Source: Takakia lepidozioides (lineage: Eukaryota > Streptophyta > Takakiopsida > Takakiales > Takakiaceae). Taken from it: 64,000 nt of DNA. Position numbers and translations under genes: made by a program. The stretch covers positions 32,564,042-32,628,041 of the forward strand of contig CM060734.1 of the NCBI GenBank assembly GCA_030704615.1, read 5' to 3'. The notes under the pieces were generated by a model that did not search any database, had not been told where the DNA came from, and saw nothing but the letters and a program-made list of their open reading frames with translations. Positions within the stretch are counted from its first letter, which is position 1. Every line of letters starts with the position of its first letter. This document shows, piece after piece, positions 35,609-48,200 of the stretch.

Positions 35609-37344
35609 ATGGGGAACAAGATAACACGGAGGCGACCGGCAATCGACGAGCGCTACACACGGCCACAGGGCTTGTATCCTCACAGAGATGTGGATCAACG
35701 CAAGCTTCGCCGCCTCATTCTTGATGCCAAGCTCGCGCCTTGCTATCCTGGAGGGGAGGAGCCCGCAGCCGAACTCGAAGAATGCCCTATTTGCTTCTTG
35801 GTAGGTTCACTTGCTATGCTTGTTTCGGTGTAATGCCTTTTGGCAGGGTTTACTGCCCGGTATCGTTATGTTAGCTTTGCAATTTATAAATTCTTTGTTC
35901 TTATCCGGATCATAGGATGGCATGGCTTATCTTCTGCCCTGCCTAAGTCATGTTTGGGTTGCTGCATGTAGCCTTTGCTCTCTTCCAATTTGGCGAGCTT
36001 TACCCGGGCAAGATGGCGCTGCTCGTCTGGTGGCTAGGATTAAGGCTTCCGTTCCTGAGCATGAGGGGTGTCCAGCTTAGCGGTGTCTTAGACCTCTGGT
36101 GTATGTTCGCCACAGTGGCCAATTGGACTGTGGGGGAGCTATCTGTTCACTATTGGATCCTGATTCACACTTTTCGGTATGAGGATGTAGTTGTTTGTCC
36201 TGATACAGTGAGTAATGAGAATCTCCTGTGGCATATGAAGGCAGGAATCTCTAAAACTATAATGGCTGAGGGAAAGAGAGAGAATGAAAATAGCAACACA
36301 CCCTTGAGGAATAGGCCCTATCAGACAACTGTTTTCCATCTCGAAGCCAAGTATGGGTGGTTACAACCCACCAGGGTATGAAACGAACCCCAAAATTGTC
36401 TGTGCTCACAGGACCAGGCACAGTGGATTGACATCCAGCATGGGTTTTAGGGCTAGGATTAACATCATACTAGAAAGCAGAGAGAGAAATGTACTCATAT
36501 GATGTTGTTTGCCGTAGCCTTGTGGCCATTGACCCCATGCCCAGTTTGAGCTCAACACAAAGGGACAGAAACTACCTTTGTCAGGGGCTCACGCCAGAAG
36601 TATGACTTCCCTTGAAACCTGCAATTGATCCCAGTTTTCCAGATATCCTTTAGAAATCCCTTCACACAAACATGCTGTGTGTGATTTGCCCAATAAGTAG
36701 ACCCCAAAAGGGCCTGGGCTTTTGGCTCAGCCACGAGATTTTCAAAGTTGGTAAACAGAGGAACATGAACGATTCCCTTGATGTAATTGAAGAGGGTGTC
36801 TCTCTGATGAGAGTACCCAGGAATCAGTTAGTCTTTAGGTTGCCTACAGAACGGGCACTTAGAATCGCCCTTTCCTCTTGCATAGGTTTGCTGGTCAAAG
36901 GTAGGCTACCTGCCCTGAGTTTGAATTTCAGTCTAGTGCCAGGAGTGGGTAAATCTATGATGGCCTCACCCATGTCACAGACTGGAAACAGGTTCAGGGA
37001 AGTTTTCTACCTAACTTCGTTTTCATGAGACAATTTCCTGGCAACAGACATTGCTTTGGAAACTTCAGCCTCTAAGTCAGATTTATCCAGCAGGGTCATG
37101 GCTTGCAGAATTAGATTCAGATCCTTGGAAATTCTCTTCTACCCTCTTCCACCAGGACTTAGCCTGTTTGACAGGGTGCTACTGCTTCCAAGATGTAGAG
37201 TCAATTAAGCAGAGATAATGTACTCATTGATTTGCCGTATCCTTGTGGCCATTGACACCACACCAAGAGATAGAATGTACTCATAAGATGTTGTTTGCCG
37301 TAGCCTTGTGGCCATGGACCCCGCGCACAGTTTGAGTATAACCG

Positions 37345-37382
<38 letters not shown>

Positions 37383-40300
37383 GGGGAAGGGTGAGCTCCT
37401 CTTGCTGTGTTGGCAAGGGTCAATTCTCTTGAAAATGGTGGCGGTGTAGTGTATCAATCAACGTCCAGTGTGTCTTTTGAACTATCTGTGATTATCTTAC
37501 ACTGGTTACCAAGGAATCAGGGTTCAACGACAAACTTAGGTCAACTCTACCTAGGCCTACATAGAGTTTGCTCAACTGGTGGGCATCCATTAGTAGACAG
37601 GGCCAAGCTCTTGGCCACCCATCATTTCCTCCTGTTCCTCATAGCGCAGGCTTCACAACAAGGAGCAGATTTGCTCCCAGCTTTGAAAGCAAAATGCTGT
37701 TTCAAAGGTAGCTGCGCTCAAGTTCAGGTCATTAGAGACTGTGTCAGCCTTCCAGGGACGTAGGCAAGTTCTAGAGTGGACAGCATAGTTTAGGAGTAGC
37801 TTAATGAGACGTCAGAATACTCTTTTGAAGCTTTGCAGCAGCTGAAAATTGCATAGAGAGAAAAGGGAGGAGTTTCAAGGGCAATAGGAAGGTGAGGGCA
37901 AGAATGTGGGGCTGATGAGTGAGTGGCTTGGGGGTGTGAGATGACAGCATTATCCAAGCCTTAATCGATCAAAATGCTGCTCCAAGGGCATCTGTACTGG
38001 TACCCCTCTCCCCTTTTGGACTTATCAATCCCCTCCCTCTCTCTCTGTCTCTCTCTCTTTCCTCCTTGGTAGCAGAATCGTCAGAACATAGTATGGAATG
38101 GTGGGACTGTCTAGGAGGAATTGCTACTGAGGACACTGTGCGGCATTGATTTGGGATGTCCGTGATTTGGGCAAATGATCACTCCTCTAATCCTTTGTCC
38201 ACATGTATAAATAACAAGTTACCAGCATTATATTGTCAATATTGTCTTCAGCTTTGCCTTACCTCTGCAGAGCCACTCTACTCGCTTCGTAGTCTGCAGC
38301 CCTTGAATGAATATATTTGTCTCAATGCATGGAAGTTGGAGACCCCAATGGCGAGACTAAACAGTCTATGAATGCCAATTTTTTCTTTTGCTTTTCCTTA
38401 TTCATTCAAGGAACTTCTGAGCGGGCGAAAGATATTTGTATCCCATGCTATCCTTGCGCTTTCGGTTGTTGCAGCCAGGTAGCATCAGTATTACAAGCAC
38501 TAAGCCTTGATTAGAGGGTATATCGATTCTCTGTTTCTCTTGTCACTTATGTATGAGGTAAAAGATGTTCTCCTTAAAGGATTTATGTTCTCATATCCTA
38601 GGTTTTGTCAAGGACATACTTATGTTTCATCTGTTTTCTGTTTGATCTGTAAGTTCTCCACTGTCTGTCCCAAAAGGGGAGTAGGGCATTGTTGTTTGCT
38701 GCCGGCAGTGATATGGGTCAGATCTGTAGATTCCTTGTGAAAGACAGTTTGCTGCAAACCATGTTAACGAATGTGGTTCTATCCTCCATCTCTAGTGCCA
38801 CTCAAGTTGTGAAATCATTGGGATTCCTTTGTCAATCTGGTTTGTCAGTTTGTAGGCATGGGCTGTAAGGCAGAGACAACAGTCTTTCAGTTTGTGTTTC
38901 AGATGGTCACTAATCACACCTGGTCCTGGACCTGAGAGATGTGAACACCAATTTCTGTTTCTAGAGGGCTAAAAATGTATGCTGTATGTCCTATGTTTTG
39001 AAATAGTGACACTACTTGTACACATCACAAGTTATCTCTTCTTTGGAAGTGTATCTACCTCTTTTGGGATTGGGTTTGCAAATTACTTATCTGATCTATG
39101 TCCGTTGCTTGTCTGCTGCAGAATGTTTTTTGCAGATGAAGTCTCCACATGCAGCTCGTCCAACACAGTATCCATTTCACCTTCTTGTGTTGCAGTGAGA
39201 GTAGTCAAGGTGCTGTAGCCCACTCAGTGTAACTGCATGTTCAGTGTCGAAAGAGGCGAAGAGAGACAGAAGTAAGAAAATATATCAGGTCCATCAAGAG
39301 AGAATGTACTCGTAAGATGTTGTTTGCCGTAGCCTTGTGGCCATACCCAGTTTGGGCAGAACAAGAGGGAACAGATACTACGTTTGTGAGGGGCTCACTT
39401 CCATGTGAATGAGTCCCAAGCGACCCTCCTCACAGATGTCATCCGCAACAAGGGATGAGTATTGGATTCAAGTGGAACAGGGGAGAAGAGTAGCAAATAT
39501 GGTGTAGATAATGTCCAGATGTGAAGTTAATGTAGGGTACATACCACCACAGTGGAGGTCAGGCCCCTTTTATGCTATAAATCATACAGTAATCTCAGTA
39601 AATTTGCTTCCTAGAGAGTCGATGTTTGCAGGTGTATCCATATAACAGTAACAAACAAGCCCAATACAACACAAGCGCCACACCCAGAACTAAGTTGTGT
39701 GAGAAAGTCTCAAAAGACTCTCTCCCTCTTCTGAGAGGTAAGAAGCATCCCTATCCTGGACTTCACAAGTTCCTTTCTGCTTGTGTAAAGTTTGGCGTAT
39801 CTTAAGCTGAGGATACTGGTTCACATGATGGGCCTCCTTAACCACAATTTGAAAGATGCCCTTTCTGTAAAACACCCAACTATGCAGTGGAGTTCCGGGG
39901 CGCCAAGACACTTGAGGAGAAGGGCGTGGAGCAAGCAGTAAGTTCATCAAGTTGCCCTTTCCAAAGTCATGGTAAAAATAGCATCTGGGTCTGCCGCAGC
40001 TTGTAGAAGCGCTGCATTATGCATGGAATCAGAAGATTGTTTGATTCTTGAGGAAGCCATGACAATCTCCGGGAGAAAATTGTGGAACCTTGGGTGCTTT
40101 CCAAACACAGGAAGAACAAAAAGTGATTGAGGCAAAGATACGGATGCGGCAACAAGAGTTGCAGGACGATGAAGAGAGAGAGCAAAGGAGGGAAGATGAG
40201 ATCCGTGAGGGGGGGATATCACCCCAGCCCCCACCCGCCACAGTACCAGATGGAGCCTCCTCTCAGAGACCGTGGGAGCGTGGGCCCTGGCGGACTGCGT

Positions 40301-42839
40301 GGGGCAGTATCGGTCGGTCCTCTCACCAAACCCCACAGGTAAGCAGCCTCTGAGTACCAATGTTGGCGCTGGACAATGGTTTTGGCAGCCCATGGCTGTC
40401 AATGGCATCAGGAACTAATAATTGCCTGAGTATCAGTTTCGGCAGATAAGTGTTGAGAGCCCAACATTGCTTGGGCCTCCTCCTCTTGCAGAGTGCAGTG
40501 GAATCAGCTCGGGCCAGCAGGTTGGTTAGGTGGGGTGAAGCAGGGTTGTGGATGGCAAGTGATATTTGTTGTCACCCGCTTCATGGCTCTGAAGACAGCG
40601 TGGAGATGTGTCACATAAAATTGCACAGGTCTTGGACTTCCGAGTGATAACGCTTTACATAGAGAGCCTGCACCTGCTCTTCTAGGCATGGTATAAAGCA
40701 CCATGGTAGTGATGCCCCATTGATTGGCCTGGCTATGCCATGATGGAGCAGGAAATCATCAGTATGTCGAACTAGTGATCTGTTGCATGGACTTGACAAA
40801 GATCTATGGTGCATGGGAAATTTCGAAGCCTCAAAGATGCTGCCGTGCCAGCTTCCAGTTGCTTACTAACAGCTGTAAAACGTATGGGGTGGTTCTTGCT
40901 GGTTCAATTCGGAGAGTGACAGATAGATAGTGGGTACGAAAAGTTGAGAAGCAGTGGACTGATTGCTCTGTTTGGTGACAGGGTCCAGTTTCATCAGCAT
41001 TGTTTGAGAGACCAGGTTTGGCAGTGGATCCTGATTCATTGTGGGTCCGTGGACGCCAACAGAGTGAAGCAGGGGATGGAACTGGAGGACCACGGCTAGG
41101 GATGCCTCCATTAGCTTCAAATGTCCTGCCTTCCATCAGAAGCCGTAATGCTGCTGTCACTGGAATGGGCCCTGGCCCTGGACCGGTCCGTTTGCCAACC
41201 TCACGGTATAACAGGTTTAGCAGGTATTGTCAATGTTACCTCGGCGACCTGTTTGATGATAAGGTATATGCCTAGAGGTAGAGCAGTTCTCAGTTCTGCC
41301 ATCAAGTGATATAGTCATATGATTGGGGAAACCAACAATGTGCTGTGCCAACTGCAGGGATGATGATTTTGATCTTGATCTGGAAGACATTATGGTCATG
41401 GAAGCTATATGGCTTTCAATCCAGGTATTTCTGTTTGTCTTTTTATATCACCTACTTTCACTTTTTGTTCTCCCTGCTCTCTTATGTTTGAGAAATCAGA
41501 ACGAGGCCACACCTTGACAGCTGCACGTTAGCAAGAATCAGTTAACAGGCTGGGGTTGTTTTAGACCAAACAACTGATCGGCGTTTGTGGCCATACATTC
41601 TGCCTGGTTTGGATGGAGCGGAAAGGATAGAAAGAGGGGGGACAAAGTGAGTGCAAAGAGAGAGTACATGATACCCACTTGCTTCCTCAATGGTGTGTGT
41701 TTGCTTGATGAGGAGATCAAGGTCATTCATGAAAAGCTTGTCCAATGTGGGTGAGAATGTTGAAGCAGAAACTGCGAGATGGTACTGACCCCCCACACAC
41801 ACCCACGACTTTGTCTGGCACTAGAACTTTCTATTAATTGGGTAACTCATCTCCTGGCATGTGTTGGGTGTAGGAGCGAGGAGCATCACAGAATCACGCA
41901 GACAATGAATCCTCCGTTGTGGCACCAGGCAGCTTAGCGGCAGTCGTGACTCACGGGGAGGTGAGACAGCAGGATGATCAACCAGGAGAGAACGGAGACT
42001 TAACAGGACATGCTACTCTTAGGGCTCGCACATCAGCAGTTCCTGAGGGCAGGGATCAGCCAGCCAGGTGGGGTTCAGTAACAGGGGGTCTCGCAGGTGC
42101 CATTGCAGCAATGGCTGAAAGGCAGGTAGCAAGTGGGGATGGGACAACTGTGTCACACTTATCTCAGCCCAGTGTTTCAGCTGGAGACGTTAATGCGGAA
42201 GATAGGGAGCATACTGAGAGTGATAGCAACCACGAAGGGGAAATCTCAGAGAGACTGCCAGAGTCATGGTCTAGTGAACCGCTTAACATGAATGATGGAA
42301 GGCTTGAGACTGCGTCCTCTAGCGAGACAGGAGAGGTCAACAAGTTCCCAGAAACGGACGGGCGAGAGGATAACAGAGGTGAGGTGGTTCCTCCACAAGA
42401 TGGAAGGGAGGTTTTGAGGACCATGGAAAAGGTAGTCTCTGGTGGGGTGGAGAGAAGTGCAATGAGCACCTCTGGTAATGTGGATAGCAGTGAAGGTCTG
42501 GCAGAATGGGTGAGCTCCACAAAACGAGCGAGATTCATTTCAGAGTATACTGGAGAATATGACCGAGACCATGGTTCTATAACTGAGTGGGGTGGCGATG
42601 GAAGTTCGGAACAGGTGGAAGTCGGGACGAGTTTCTCTAGTAGTATTCCATCTGCATCAGAATTACCGTGGGAAGCACCAGAGATCCCCTCTGATGTGGC
42701 AACTGGAGATAACAATGGTGCGGTTGAAGGGGGAAAATTGGATATGGTGCCTGAGAGTTTTGAGGAGCAAATGATGTTGGCAATGGCATTGTCACTTGCA
42801 GAGGCACAAGCCAGGATTGAGCAGGAAGAAATCAGCTAG
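35609..42839 (+). CDS. DA2-type RING E3 ubiquitin ligase (8 exons)
   Basis: Exons: 35609-35800, 37948-37999, 39122-39167, 39856-39937, 40111-40338, 40982-41223, 41358-41424, 41874-42839, joining in phase to 624 residues. The start [20 protein letters not shown] is the N-terminus typical of Arabidopsis DA2 and its relatives, ring E3 ligases that limit organ and seed growth. The RING is built across four exons: CPIC (residues 59-62), [19 protein letters not shown], then [13 protein letters not shown]. Then follow [12 protein letters not shown], the conserved [30 protein letters not shown], and a C-terminal UIM-like segment [20 protein letters not shown]. The final exon is longer and more acidic than in Arabidopsis DA2. 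The 52-bp and 46-bp exons are easily missed. Introns 1 and 3 contain LINE fragments in antisense orientation. Unspliced, exon 3 would appear to lose the last RING cysteines. Confidence 0.95.
36491..37030 (-). mobile_element. 5'-truncated LINE copy C in DA2-like intron 1
   Basis: On the minus strand this matches LINE copy A from its zinc-motif region to the conserved 3' tail, but with frameshifts and deletions. Readable pieces include [20 protein letters not shown] near 36730-36660. The 3' end again finishes ATATGAGTACATTTCTCTCT. It is older than copies A and F. Confidence 0.8.
37205..37385 (-). repeat. Two tandem LINE tails with a GA/CT microsatellite in DA2-like intron 1
   Basis: Reading the minus strand, a (CT)n run (37349-37380 as GA on the plus strand) is followed by one full LINE tail and then by a second, shorter tail (GGCCACAAGGATACGGCAAA, then CAATGAGTACATTATCTCT). 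Neither has coding sequence attached. Confidence 0.75.
39297..39400 (-). repeat. Solo LINE tail in DA2-like intron 3
   Basis: The minus strand carries only the terminal ~90 bp of the LINE (tail ending TACGAGTACATTCTCTCTTG), in antisense to the host gene. Confidence 0.75.
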
Positions 42840-43362
42840 CAGAATTCCTCCCCACAACCAACGGATAACGAATTATAGTGGATGTGTTTTGTATGCACGC
42901 AACTGGCAGAGAGGAATTCTACCACGCAGATAAAGGCCAAACAATCATGAAGGAAATAATTCAGCTCGATGCCTCACTGTCACATTTAGCTGATCTCAAC
43001 ACAGGGTTGATAGGATTTAGGGCCTCACAAATTTGATTCCAAAGATCAAGGAGGAAGGGTGTGGTACCGCACTTGGTTTGTATTGAAGATACATTTGTAT
43101 ATTGGAAAACTCTAGTCACTCACTGGGTCTGATTTTTAGAAATATTTCAGAGCATTGATGGTCAGCAGGACAATCTTTGAAATTTCTTCAAGCAAGGTTG
43201 TTGTTTCTTGATCATCAGATGGCACACGACCAGGAGAACGAGCTTATGAGAGGAGGTTGGTTCCACAAGAAATGGTCATGGGAATGGATGGATTCAACAG
43301 AGTGTCGAGGTGGCCACTAGTATTACATTCCAGCCAGCTGATATGAATCAGAGTGCAAATGT
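42840..43362. other. 3' flank of the DA2-like gene
   Basis: This probably includes the 3' UTR. I see no other gene or repeat. Confidence 0.45.
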
Positions 43363-43706
43363 CAGTGTTGGGCGGTTATTCTCTCTAATCACCCGCGGTT
43401 ACCTATCTGGTTATATATATACGGTCCCAATATGATCGCCTGAGGTGAAGTAATTGAGTAACCCATCCAGTTAGGAGCCGGCTGAGGTTGGGCATTCAAA
43501 TAACCAGCCAAAGAACCTTTGAAATAACTGCCCAATACTCACTGGTGATTAGATGAAAACCATGGGTTGTTTAAGGTCTTTGCTTTAACCGGAATCGCAC
43601 TGTTATCTAGCCATGAAAATCTTGATAACTGAATCCGGAGGTTATTAGTTTCCCAAAATTTGAAGCAACCCAAACCATGGGTTATTTTAAATACCGCCCG
43701 GCACCA
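43363..43706. mobile_element. Decayed hAT-type MITE, relative of the 1.8 kb element
   Basis: It begins CAGTGTTGGGCGGTTATT like the element at 1843. The right end (ATACCGCCCGGCACCACTC) is a mutated inverted copy. The interior shares the TA run and the CCGGATAGG/CTATCTGG-type motifs in the opposite orientation. No target duplication remains. Confidence 0.75.
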
Positions 43707-45298
43707 CTCACTTACTTAAGTTCATGTTGAAAGGCTATGTTAATATGATTTAAAGGGCTTCCTCCCCTTTCTGAAAAGAAAAAGGCTATGGTGAGGGTTT
43801 CTTGGGAAAAATAAAAAAGGAAAATAAATTCAAATAAACATCTGCATATCCATCTATGCATAAGCAACATCTGGCAAATCAGGGCAACTTGCAACAAAGG
43901 TGAAGATTGATGGGTTCATTGATTACCCTTCAAGACCTCAAGCAAGAGCACTCCACAGTTCTGAGAGTTGATTGCTTTACAGCCCCTCCTCTTTGGGATA
44001 TATCATAAAGCACCATTGAAAGGAGGGAGTAAATTTAATGACCCTCATGTCCTTGGCTGAATTGGTAATGTGACATCTATCATAAGCATGAAAATGGTTT
44101 CCATGTTGACTAGACAACATGAAACATAAAAATTGGCACCGCAATTTGTCTTCAAAAACTTTTCTAGCGTCGCTTAGCACATAAGTTGCACCCATCTTAA
44201 CTTTAAAGAAAAAAAAAAAAAACTATATTGGAAGAGCCACAGTCAAGCAACACCATAAATTACACTTGCTTTGGCAAAGCATCCACATTTTGTTTTATAT
44301 CAATTTTTCTTATTGAAAGAGCATGGGAAAACCCATGTCAAGAGCCATGAGAACTTACCACAGACTTAGCAAGTAGGAGTCCATTCTTGTGGTAAATCTA
44401 TGTATCAATGCCAGAGGTTTGAGAGTCCTTCTGGCCCCACAGACTCTTTACACTTTTTGCTCCTGGCCCAGGGGGCCATGCCCAACACACTTCGGGTGGC
44501 CAAAAGTGAGCCTTCCAATGCATGAATGCAGGTGAAAGGAGTGAAACAAACAAGCAAACAAACAACTCCACTCCCACGTCCTGATTGATGCCCCCCAATC
44601 ATGCCACACTCATTGGCCCATCAGGCCCCAGAATCATGCATAAGAAACTTAGAAAGTTCAAACTTCACTTCCCTCCCATCCTCCCCCTCTCACTCAAACT
44701 TGTCAAACTCACAAGATCCCAATCAAGTCCTCTTGCAGCTGTGAATCTGAGAGCAATAAAGTGCAGCAGCTGCAGACACTACTCACCTTTCACTTCCCTC
44801 CCTAAACCTCGCAGCTATGGCGGCCTGTGAATAACATAACAGCCGTCTGCTCCGTGTGTGTATCTGTCTGTCTGTGCGCTGTGCATGGCTTTCCTGCCTT
44901 ATACAGACAGCTGTAGAATGATTCCATCCACGCAATCAACTCATTCATCCTCCGAGAAGGTCGTTTGAAGCGAATGTGGATGAATGTAGAGAATCATCCG
45001 TCGGTCCATCCAAGGCCGGCTTGTAAGCTGGAAGGCTGTGTGCGCGCAGAGCGGACTCTACTCCGCTCGTGTCCTCTCATTCGGGAGCTCGGAGCATTTG
45101 CTCGCTTCTCGTCTTGCCGATTTGTGGCGCTAGAGTTGGATTGCTGTTCACCATTTCCGCATTCTCGACAGACTTCTGTGACTTTAGGTTTGTTTGTACG
45201 GTTTTGTTGGCTGTGGAGTGGAGCTTGGTTGATCGTAAACCAACGCTGTGTCGGTAGTCTGGTGATCAGATCTCGTGAGTTAGTGCAAGGAGAGAGCG
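43707..45298. other. Intergenic and upstream region of the dynamin gene
   Basis: No gene is supported. The right part (about 44830-45298) becomes GC-richer and should contain the promoter and 5' UTR of the dynamin gene. No TATA element could be placed with confidence. Confidence 0.45.
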
Positions 45299-48200
45299 AT
45301 GGATAACTTGATAGGCCTTGTGAATAGGATCCAGAGGGCATGTACAGCGCTTGGTGACTATGGAGGAGAGGGGGCCGTGCAAAGTCTTTGGGAGTCGTTG
45401 CCCTCGGTCGTGGTGGTGGGAGGGCAGGTATGGGAGTGTTATATGTTGTTGTGTTCCTTCTCCTTTAATGCTGTTGTAATCACCAGTCTGATCTAAAACT
45501 GAGATATCTGTCAGTATAGCTTCATCGGAGAGTTGCATTGGTAGTCCTTTCGGCATGTGCACCCAAAAAGTTCGATCCTATAATGGTTTTCAATTTCCAA
45601 GATAGTTCAATGGATGGATCGCTTTCTGACCTCGCATACTTTTCAGCTTCTGTTTATTGTGTGACGTATCTAGCAATGCCGGCACCGTCAGGCCCTGAGC
45701 TTGACTTACAACACGAGATGTACTTCTCAAGCATTGAACTGATTTCACCCCTGGAGGACACCGGGATATTGTATTGCTCTTCATGGCGTTGGTTATGTAC
45801 CTCACATCTTGTCTTGTTGGCTTACATTCCAGCTCAGATCTGAGATGTTATCTATTGTATGTTACAGAGCTCTGGCAAGTCCTCTGTGTTGGAGAGCATC
45901 GTGGGACGGGATTTCCTTCCTCGGGGCTCAGGTGAATAGCCCTTCCAATATGGATGGCAGTCAATGCTATTCCCTTTGCATTGCTCATACGAAATGCAAC
46001 CAATGTTAAGTTCCAACTACTTTGGTGATATTATTCTCCTTTACATAAATGCATTGTAGTAGAACGGAATTTTCCTAATTCCTTCCCAATGTATAAGATG
46101 TTGGTCTGCTCATTTGCAGTAGAAGTTGCCAAGTATGACTGGACCTGTCATTAGCTAACTTAGCTTCTTAGACATTTTAACTTCACAAGCATTGTAGCCA
46201 GGCCAGTGACACCATAGCTGGACATGTTTGGCTTAATGAGTGCTGCTTCAAGTCTACTGAAGCTCCGTGAGTTCTCTTGCTAGTGGGTTTGTGTCCTTTT
46301 ATCTTATGGATGAGAGATGAGGGAGCAATTTGTGATTGGAGTTGGATTTGTATGTGTCAGGGATTGTTACAAGGCGACCACTAGTCTTGCAATTGCACAA
46401 AACTGATGACAAACATGAATATGCTGAGTTTCTTCACATGCCCAAGAAGAGGTTTTCAGATTTTGGTAAGCAATCCTAATACAACTATACCATGGCACTT
46501 TTATCTAGAAATCCATGTTATGAAACTGGTGAATATCAATCCTGCAGGGCCCAATGCCTTCATGCGCCAACTGAATGGGCCTTGTTCCCCTAGCAAAACT
46601 TTTTATCATTATTCAGTCAATTTCACCTGTAGCATGAATTTCAGCAAGTCTTCTTTCTGTGGTAGTGCGGTCTGCTTGGTTTGTTTGGCAGCCAAAAACT
46701 GCTCTGGAAGGTGACATTGGACTCTTTCCCTACCTGTGCACCCAAGTAGTCACAGTTTAGGATGTGAGGTAGTAGTTATGTGTGGGTTTTGCCATTCTCC
46801 TCTGTTTGTAGATAGGTGCTCTTTCACAGTAGTGGTTGCTGAATGGAAGTTGACATTCTGGTGCAGCTGCGGTAAGGAAAGAAATCTCCGATGAGACAGA
46901 CCGAATTACAGGCCGCTCCAAGCAGATTTCGCCTGTCCCAATCCACCTCAGCGTCTACTCTCCAAATGGTTAGTTTCATAGCACTTTTCAATGTTGCTGG
47001 CAATTCCATTTAGCACCCTGGGTCAATTACTAGGTCGATGCAAGTTGTTCATGTCCACACACCTTTGTGGGGCTGTGAACTTATGCTTGGTGTTGTGTTT
47101 GACCTTTCGTTTGCTCAAGCCTGTTTGTTTGCTAGGTCAACTCACTTCTGTTGAGCTCTGTTGTAACATTAGCCCCTAGCTACAGCTTTTGTTCTCCGAG
47201 GCAGTTCTGCGTATGGGGAGATGGGTTTTTCTCCATTTGGGGAGTAGAGGGGAAGGTACTCAGACACTAGAGGTTCATACCAAAGCTGCTGTGTTCATGT
47301 GGTTCATATATTTTACTCACAGCATTGTATGGGTGATGGCAGTGGTGAATCTTACCCTGATTGATCTTCCGGGTTTGACCAAGATTGCTGTTGGTCAGTG
47401 CTACCACTCCACCAATTTCGTTTGCAAGAATTGTTTTAATGCAATCACTACTTCTCCCCTGTCCATTTGGATGCATATGTGGTGTTGGCAAGTCCAATCG
47501 GGTCGGGAGTGTGTAGACCTCTGCTGGTATTCTAACAGTTTGTCTGATTCTCACAAGCTTAGACTGGAAAGTATTTTGAATGTGGTCCTCTTGGGTCTGC
47601 AGATGGGCAATCGGACAGCATTGTTGGGGACATTGAAAACATGGTTCGATCCTACATTGAAAAGGTAAAACTCTCTTGCTGGTTTCTCTTCCAAGCTAAG
47701 TTGAGCCGTCACCCAGTACAAGCAAAGCACCCTATCCTTATGTAGTTGCTCAAATTTGGTTTCTGGGTTAATTTTTACCCAAATTGGAACTACATTGATT
47801 GGAGAAATGAGTTTGTGCAGAGGACTGTAATAACATTTGAAAGGAGCAATGAGGAGTTTATTCAAGTATTGACCTGAGGTGTCTCTGATATGTGCAGCCA
47901 AATTCGATCATTCTGGCTGTCTCTCCTGCTAACCAAGACATAGCTACTTCTGATGCCATCAAGATTGCCAGAGAAGTTGACCCACAAGGTAGTTGCCTGA
48001 CATAGAGCGCTGACAATTTTTTCTACTTTAAAGCCAGAGTACACTTCAGACTTTCTCATGTGCAGGCATTGTAAATTGGCACCGATGAGGTGGAAGTGGA
48101 TGGTGTTCTGGTGGTACATTGTCATGCTTTCATTGTTTGTGCTAGGGGACGACAGTATGCATTAAGTCACTTTCTTTCTGAATTGGCAACTGATACAATT

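Noticed and set aside
37407-37763. Frame with KCCFKGSC resembling the DA2 RING
   Set aside because: The genuine exon ([13 protein letters not shown], 37948-37999) lies just downstream with correct splice phases; the other is coincidence.
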